Part shown: in pieces, positions 59,069 through 64,000 of the stretch
Layout of the letters: every line of letters starts with the position of its first letter
How positions within the stretch are numbered: the stretch's first letter is position 1
NCBI RefSeq assembly: GCF_000314855.2
Contig: NZ_KB233226.1
Span: 62,001 to 126,000, forward strand
DNA length: 64,000 bases
Direction: 5' to 3'
Source: Providencia burhodogranariea DSM 19968
GTDB lineage: Bacteria; Pseudomonadota; Gammaproteobacteria; Enterobacterales; Enterobacteriaceae
The notes under the pieces: model-generated
Seen by the model: the letters and a program-made list of their open reading frames with translations, nothing else
What the model was told of the DNA's origin: nothing
The model's database searches: none
Program-made: the position numbers and the translations under genes

Positions 59069-59854
59069 ATGAAAAGCACCGTCCCTATTTTTATAGTTTC
59101 ATTAAAAAAAGATATTGAGCGTAGAAACAACATTACCAATGCGTTATCAGCACAAAATTTATCTTGGACTGTAATCGATGCTATCGAAGGAAAAAATCTG
59201 CAACCTGATTACCTAGAATCCCTGAACTATCAATATAGTGGACTTGTTAGTGCTAATGAGGTGGCTTGTAGCTTAAGCCATCAATCGATATACAAGAAAA
59301 TCATTAACAGTGATACCGAGTGGGCACTTATTCTTGAAGATGATGCTATCATTGATGAACAATTATCCGGCCTAATTGAACAATTAGAAAGTGAAAAAAC
59401 GTCATTATTAAGAAAAAAAAATATTTACTTACTAGGTGGACAAGAAGGTTTAATCTCAAGAAATCGCATATCGTTAAGCCTTATTAATACAATAAATATT
59501 AATAATATTATCTTTAGAAAAGTAACTTATACTCCGAATAAAATATCCCGTGCTTGCTGTTATTTAATTCATCGCGATGAGTGCAAAAAATTAATTGACC
59601 TCTTTGATGAATACTTTTATGTTGCTGACGCATGGGGATTATTTCATAAATTTAAAATTGTAAATGAGTATTTTTTAACTGAGATTGTTAAACATCCAAT
59701 TGTATCTATTGAAAATAGTAATCTTGAAAAAGATAGAATTGAAATTTCTAATAGGCTAAAAAAATCGCCTAGAAGAAAAAAAGGCAACATTGAAACTAAA
59801 ATAGATTACTTACTATTACAAACAAGAAGACTTTTACGGTCATTAAAGTTTTAA
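59069..59854 (+). CDS. Family 25 glycosyltransferase (intact)
   Basis: A 261-residue LPS-type GT25 enzyme. It has FIVSLKKDIERRNNI at the N-terminus, VACSLSHQSIYKKI, the acidic ALILEDDAIID, and a late SRACCYLIHRDECKKL. It is uninterrupted, unlike its two neighbours. It probably adds galactose or another hexose to LPS. The region is AT-rich like other transferred glycan genes, and the gene ends inside a 38-bp palindrome shared with the convergent pseudogene. Confidence 0.85.
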   Translation: MKSTVPIFIVSLKKDIERRNNITNALSAQNLSWTVIDAIEGKNLQPDYLESLNYQYSGLVSANEVACSLSHQSIYKKIINSDTEWALILEDDAIIDEQLSGLIEQLESEKTSLLRKKNIYLLGGQEGLISRNRISLSLINTININNIIFRKVTYTPNKISRACCYLIHRDECKKLIDLFDEYFYVADAWGLFHKFKIVNEYFLTEIVKHPIVSIENSNLEKDRIEISNRLKKSPRRKKGNIETKIDYLLLQTRRLLRSLKF

Positions 59855-59886
59855 TATATGTAGGGATATCCCTACATATATTAAAA
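59849..59886. terminator. 38-bp perfect palindrome, bidirectional terminator
   Basis: The sequence is its own reverse complement over 38 bp, with TTTTAATATATG at one end, TAGGGATATCCCTA in the middle and CATATATTAAAA at the other end. It overlaps the GT25 stop and ends 2 bp before the end of the convergent GT8 pseudogene. A run of A/T at each end lets it terminate both transcripts. Confidence 0.8.
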
Positions 59887-59887
59887 A

Positions 59888-60890
59888 CTAACGAATTTTA
59901 CTCAAAAAATACAAAAACAAATCTTTTACACCCTTGCATTTATAGTGATTATTAAACATATTTTTTGCAGCATAACGATATTGCATTGATGTTTTCGGTA
60001 ATAAAAAAGGTAGATTTACCCACGGTGAATTATTTTTCGCATGTATGAATGCTTCTGTACTCTTGTACTCACCCCAGCTATGCCATGGTTTTGTCGGACC
60101 AATATAGTGAATTAAGATAGCATTATTATTAATTGTTGGTTTGTTATCTTTCTTTAATTCATAGTTAATACTAAACTGAGAATTGTATCTTTTATCAAAA
60201 ATTTTCACTTTACCTGAAAGAGTAATATTTAATGCATCTTGATGCATAATATGAAAATATATTTTTAGGGTCTTCACTTGATAATAAATCTAGCGTTTTC
60301 TTAGTTACATTCTCTTCTCGCCACATATTCACATTAATGAGCATAACACCTGAATTAAAATATCCTTTTTTTATTTCTGGTGTTTTTAATTCCTCTGCTC
60401 TCTTTTTCCATAGTGCTTCATCACGATCAGTAACAACAATTGCTATATGATTATCAATCGTCATTTGCTGTAGTTCAGATAAGTTAGATTGACAAATTAT
60501 ATCATCATCTAAATAAAGAAATTTATCCAATTTTTCAAAAAAATAATCAGAAATTATCAATCTAAAGTACATCGCATTAGACCATAATTTATTAGTGGGT
60601 AGTTTTTGGAGGATATCAGTATTTAGTAAGTAAATCGTGATAGGTGTCTTGTATTGCTTCGACAGCATAGAAAATAATTTTTCTTGCTCTTGATTAAAGA
60701 TATCAGTAAATATATGAAAATGTAATTTAATATCATTATTATTCAATAGGATAGATGCTATTTAAATCCCAGTGCCATAAAGAAAATTCTCATCTACGCC
60801 ATAGGTAATATTAAACATATCATTAGAATACTCACAGCAATCATCTAACAATGGTATCACTTGTTCAATCACGTTTTTAAAATCAGCCAT
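59888..60890 (-). pseudogene. Broken GT8 glycosyltransferase (WaaI/WaaO-like)
   Basis: From the ATG at 60890 the frame runs as a GT8 N-terminus (ITYGVDENFLYGTGI) to a TAA at 60764-60762 (codon 43), where related genes have serine (TCA): one base change would explain it. The same frame then continues (HFHIFTD, LYLDDDIICQ, YFNSGVMLINV) to about 60250. There a one-base shift moves the rest (HQDALN, then HYIGPTKPWHSW) to another frame. So there is one nonsense change and one frameshift. It is closest to the GT8 gene at 46782-47801. An N-terminally shortened product is unlikely to work. Confidence 0.88.
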
Positions 60891-61150
60891 ATCTTATCCT
60901 ACATATAACAAGGGATGCCCTTTCTTGTGTGAGTCTACTATATACCATAAACCGTTTTGATAGATACTAGCAAATCAGTGAAAAAGAGAAAAGAAGAAAA
61001 CAGGAGTAAAAAATCGATTTTAGCTAAATTGATGTATTATTAAAGTAGCACTATGCATCACAGAATTTTTTATACTATAAAAAATATAAATTTTTATTAC
61101 TAAACTATTTATAATCAATCTATATATTAATAAAATGATAGGAAGAGATT
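60891..61150. other. Gap between the two broken glycosyltransferase genes
   Basis: A 260-bp divergent intergenic region, AT-rich, presumably with both promoters. No gene or repeat was seen. Confidence 0.4.
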
Positions 61151-61942
61151 TTGATACCTAAAATAATTCACTATATCTGGGTTGGAGATAATCAAAAACC
61201 TCAATTTGTTTTAGATTGCATCGCAACATGGAAAAAATACCTTCCTGATTATGAAATCATGGAATGGGGTAACGAGTGCCTTAAAATTATAGATAATGCT
61301 TATGCACATGAAGCCTATGAAAACAAGAAGTGGGCTTTTGTATCTGATTATATAAGACTTTATGCCCTGTATAAACATGGAGGAATTTATCTTGATACAG
61401 ATGTCGAAGTTACTAAAAACTTTGATGACTTTTTAGCATTAGATTTTTTTAGTGGATATTAATTATACGACGGAAAGTACTTCCCGATAACAGCAACCAT
61501 GGCTTCATCAAAAGAATCTAACATTATTAAAGGTTTACTTTCTGGTTATGATAAGATCAAATTTGAAGTCGATGGCCAGCTAAATCTAGAGCCTAATACA
61601 TTTAAAATTAGTCGTTTTTTCTCTAGAAAATTTAACTTAAACCCTCCATATGACGGTTCGCTACAATCAAATTTAACCGATAATGCAATTATCTATCCCT
61701 CATATTACTTTTGTAGCCCTGAGTATGAAAAAATAAATTATTCGATTCACCACTTTAGTGGCTCTTGGTTACCATCTCATAAAAGAAAAAACAAGCTAAA
61801 TTTATGTAATAAATTTATTATTGCTAAGTTTAAAAAGAATAGAGATAAAGGTGATTTACCGCTAGCTAATAATGAAAAGATACTATTCACTATTAATTTT
61901 TCAAAAGTTGTATCTTATTCTTTAATAATAAAAATAAAATAG
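61151..61942 (+). pseudogene. GT32-type glycosyltransferase interrupted by one stop codon
   Basis: It reads from a TTG with GGAAGAG upstream: IPKIIHYIWVGDNQKPQF, then FVSDYIRLYALYKHGGIYLDTDVEV with the DXD motif, all as in the OCH1/capsule GT32 family. A TAA at 61460-61462 (codon 104) stops it, but the same frame continues without loss (LYDGKYFPITATMASSKES, then HHFSGSW) to 61942. A single change from CAA or GAA would explain this. The truncated product would keep the DXD but lose the C-terminal half. Sequencing error or readthrough are alternatives. Confidence 0.85.
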
Positions 61943-61983
61943 CTTTATTGTAGTAAACATAAAGCGAGTACTAACCATTGAAT

Positions 61984-62016
61984 GTACCTGCTCGCATTGA
62001 AGCAAAGAGCAGGTAC
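61984..62016. terminator. Hairpin between the GT32 gene and xapB
   Basis: GTACCTGCTC and GAGCAGGTAC pair perfectly over 10 bp with a 13-base loop. Neither strand has a T run directly after it, so efficiency is uncertain. It lies between convergent genes. Confidence 0.55.
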
Positions 62017-62034
62017 TAACTTATTGTGGTGATT

Positions 62035-63288
62035 TTATACTTTTGTCGCTTTTAATTCGCCTTCCCTATCGTGATGATAATGGAAAGTAAAATAGAAAAT
62101 AACGGCGAGAATAATTGTATAAGAGGCAAAGACTAACCAAATTGTTTGCCAATCTTTTACACCATCTACACTAAAGTAATCAACGACAATTCCGCTTAAT
62201 ATGGCACCAAAATAAGCACCGATACCGTTAACCATTGTCATGAATAACCCTTGAGCACTTGCTCTCATGCGATGATCAACTTCTTTTTCGATAAAGATGG
62301 AACCCGATATATTGAAGAAGTCAAAAGCACAACCATACACAATCATTGATAGGATAAGGAACATCAAACCAATTGTAGATGGATCACCAAAAGCAAAGAA
62401 TCCAAATCTTAATGTCCAAGCTAACATACTCAGCAACATCACAGTTTTAATACCATAACGTTTTAAGAAAAATGGAATTGCTAGAATAAAGCAGACTTCA
62501 GCCATCTGTGAGATAGATAACAAAATAGATGGATACTGAACAATTAAGCTATCGTGATACAAAGGGTCACGAGCAAAGTCATGTAAGAATGGGCTACCAA
62601 AAGTATTAGTAATTTGTAAAACTGCGCCTAATAACATCGCAAATAAAAAGAAGACTGCCATGATTGGTTTTTTGAATAACACTAATGCATCGAGCCCTAA
62701 TTTGCTTACCCAACTCGTCGACAATGATTTCTTATTGACGGCGATATGCGGTAGTGTCAGGGAATACACGGCAAGCACTAATGAACAGCTACCTGCGATA
62801 TAAAGCTGCATACTGCTTAATTCAAATTTTAATAAGCTAATGCTCCACATGGCGATAATAAAGCCAACAGTACCAAATACACGAATAGGTGGGAAGTTAG
62901 CAACGGAATCCAATTGATATTGGCTCAATGAGGAGTAACTAATTGAGTTCGATAATGCAATAGTTGGCATAAAAGCCATCGCATTTATTAGCATTATCCA
63001 AAACATTAAAGTCGAATCTGTAACTGTTGCTGCATAAAATAATGATGCGGCACAAACAACATGGCAGAGCGTATAGAGTCGGTTAGCCGGAATGTATTTA
63101 TCTGCAATAATTCCGATTATTCCAGGCATTAAAACAGCTGCAATCCCTTTTGCGCTATAAACCATTCCAACTTCTGCACCGGAGAAACTCAACGTTTTCA
63201 TCATATAAGCGCCGAGTGTAATTAACCAACTTCCCCAGACAAAATATTGCAAGAACAACATGACTTTTAAGCGAGTTTTAATATTCAT
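62035..63288 (-). CDS. xapB: XapB-like nucleoside:H+ symporter
   Basis: A 417-residue major-facilitator protein with 12 spans. It is closer to E. coli XapB (418) than to NupG: YFVWGSWLITLGAYM, GMVYSAKGIAAVLMPGI, INAMAFMPTIALSNSISYSS, FPPIRVFGTVGFI and DFFNISGSIFIEKEVD. XapB imports xanthosine and other nucleosides with protons. The symbol is by best resemblance; substrate range is unproven. It overlaps the upstream transporter gene by 4 bp, so the two are co-transcribed. E. coli xapA and xapR are not in view. Confidence 0.87.
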   Translation of the reverse strand: MNIKTRLKVMLFLQYFVWGSWLITLGAYMMKTLSFSGAEVGMVYSAKGIAAVLMPGIIGIIADKYIPANRLYTLCHVVCAASLFYAATVTDSTLMFWIMLINAMAFMPTIALSNSISYSSLSQYQLDSVANFPPIRVFGTVGFIIAMWSISLLKFELSSMQLYIAGSCSLVLAVYSLTLPHIAVNKKSLSTSWVSKLGLDALVLFKKPIMAVFFLFAMLLGAVLQITNTFGSPFLHDFARDPLYHDSLIVQYPSILLSISQMAEVCFILAIPFFLKRYGIKTVMLLSMLAWTLRFGFFAFGDPSTIGLMFLILSMIVYGCAFDFFNISGSIFIEKEVDHRMRASAQGLFMTMVNGIGAYFGAILSGIVVDYFSVDGVKDWQTIWLVFASYTIILAVIFYFTFHYHHDREGELKATKV

Positions 63289-64000
63289 ACAAAGCTCCGT
63301 TTGGAGTTACATTTAATTGTTTTTATTTTCAATTCAGCGATAGCAACACCAAATAAAATGATAACGACGCCAACAAACTGAATGAATTCAAGAGGTAGAT
63401 GTAATACGGTAACGGAGAGTAAAATAGTTACCGGTAGTTGCATTGAACTTAATATTGTCGCCAAACTGGTGCCGATAAGCGGAGTGCCTTTAGCAAACAT
63501 CCACATACCAAAGAAAGAACCAAAAAAGGCCAGAGGTAATCCGTAAGAGAAAAACAGTGAATTAAACGTTGCAACATTCAGTAAAAATGTTGGTGGTACA
63601 ACAATTGATGTCAGAATTGCGCCACCTGTAACCATAATTGCTGAACGCATCATTGGGTTAGTTTTAACAGCAAGTGCACCACTAACATACACACGTATTG
63701 CGTTAGAAAGCGCCGCGCATAGCCCTAACACAATTCCGAGCCAGTGAAATTGAATACTCGAATTATTTAATAATCCCGTCGCCAATAAGGTTCCTGATAA
63801 AATAAATAATATCGAGATTATCGTCATTGGCGCAGGAATTTTGCGAGTTACAACGGCATTAATCGCCACACCGATCCACGTAAATTGTAAAAACAGCACA
63901 ACACCTAAAGCTGGCGATAAATATTGTAGTGATGCGTAATACAATAACCCCGTTAGACCCGTTGTTGTTCCCGTCAATAACATCAACATTGATTGTTTAC
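63285..64000 (-). CDS. EamA/DMT-family transporter, 5' end outside window
   Basis: The frame is open to the right edge with no stop, so the start lies beyond 64000; the first ATG in view (63989) is probably internal. About 238 codons are present, against a usual 290-300. There are repeated membrane spans and two EamA-like halves (LGLCAALSNAIRVYVSGAL, then GTPLIGTSLATILSSMQLPVTILLS). Substrate is unknown; the 4-bp overlap with xapB hints at a metabolite related to nucleosides. Confidence 0.8.
   Translation of the reverse strand, partial: KQSMLMLLTGTTTGLTGLLYYASLQYLSPALGVVLFLQFTWIGVAINAVVTRKIPAPMTIISILFILSGTLLATGLLNNSSIQFHWLGIVLGLCAALSNAIRVYVSGALAVKTNPMMRSAIMVTGGAILTSIVVPPTFLLNVATFNSLFFSYGLPLAFFGSFFGMWMFAKGTPLIGTSLATILSSMQLPVTILLSVTVLHLPLEFIQFVGVVIILFGVAIAELKIKTIKCNSKRSFV

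Overview
The window reads as chromosomal DNA of an enterobacterium of the Morganellaceae, most likely Providencia. The housekeeping genes resemble E. coli genes closely (cpxRA, cysE-gpsA-secB, tdh-kbl, coaBC-dut-slmA, pyrE-rph-yicC). However, a variable surface-polysaccharide locus lies between cpxA and trmL (yibK), which is where Providencia carries its O-antigen/capsule genes. No rRNA, tRNA, prophage or CRISPR array was recognised. There is one IS200/IS605-type element.

Layout. 1-1.24 kb: a phospholipid gene pair (CDP-diglyceride synthase-like, cut by the window edge, and a PlsC-like acyltransferase). 1.7-6.05 kb: lipoprotein protease LoiP and the Cpx envelope-stress locus (cpxP with a 3'-UTR sRNA matching CpxQ, a CpxR box, cpxR, cpxA). 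6.05-23.5 kb: the polysaccharide locus. It has wzi, a leader with hairpins and a JUMPstart/ops element, then an AT-rich block (wzx, FrhB-like iron-sulfur protein, pyruvyltransferase, GT2, GT25, EpsG-type Wzy, two GT4) and a more GC-balanced export block (wza, wzb, wzc, galE). 23.6-30.8 kb: trmL, cysE, gpsA, secB, yibN, envC and yibQ, separated by several copies of a palindrome-ended intergenic repeat. 30.9-32.55 kb: the IS element with divergent tnpB and tnpA. 32.7-42.5 kb: tdh-kbl, hldD-waaF-waaC, a GT39-like membrane glycosyltransferase, waaA and coaD. 42.5-50.8 kb: mutM and the outer-core LPS operon waaQ-waaG-waaP-GT8-waaL-GT8-waaK. 51-58.3 kb: rpmBG, radC, coaBC-dut, slmA, pyrE, rph, yicC and a Dps-family gene. 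59-62 kb: a small glycosyltransferase island with one intact GT25 gene and two broken genes (GT8, GT32). 62-64 kb: a xapB-like nucleoside permease and a partial DMT transporter.

How the genes work together. The window holds most of a cell-surface glycan system. Core synthesis runs through HldD, WaaC/F, WaaA, WaaQ/G/P and outer-core transferases, with WaaL as ligase. A Wzx/Wzy repeat-unit pathway has Wza-Wzb-Wzc export and Wzi surface anchoring, so its product could be an O-antigen, a capsule or both. CpxAR sits immediately upstream. No initiating sugar-phosphate transferase is present, so WecA or another remote enzyme probably starts the repeat unit.

The most interesting signals are two long cytosine homopolymers in AT-rich DNA. 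A C9 run lies inside wzx, where loss or gain of one base truncates the flippase. A C11 run lies upstream of wzi. Both look like candidate phase-variation sites. Other points of note are a TnpB lacking the usual RuvC-II glutamate, the repeat filling the usual place of grxC next to a YibN that has no cysteine, and two neighbouring glycosyltransferase pseudogenes.
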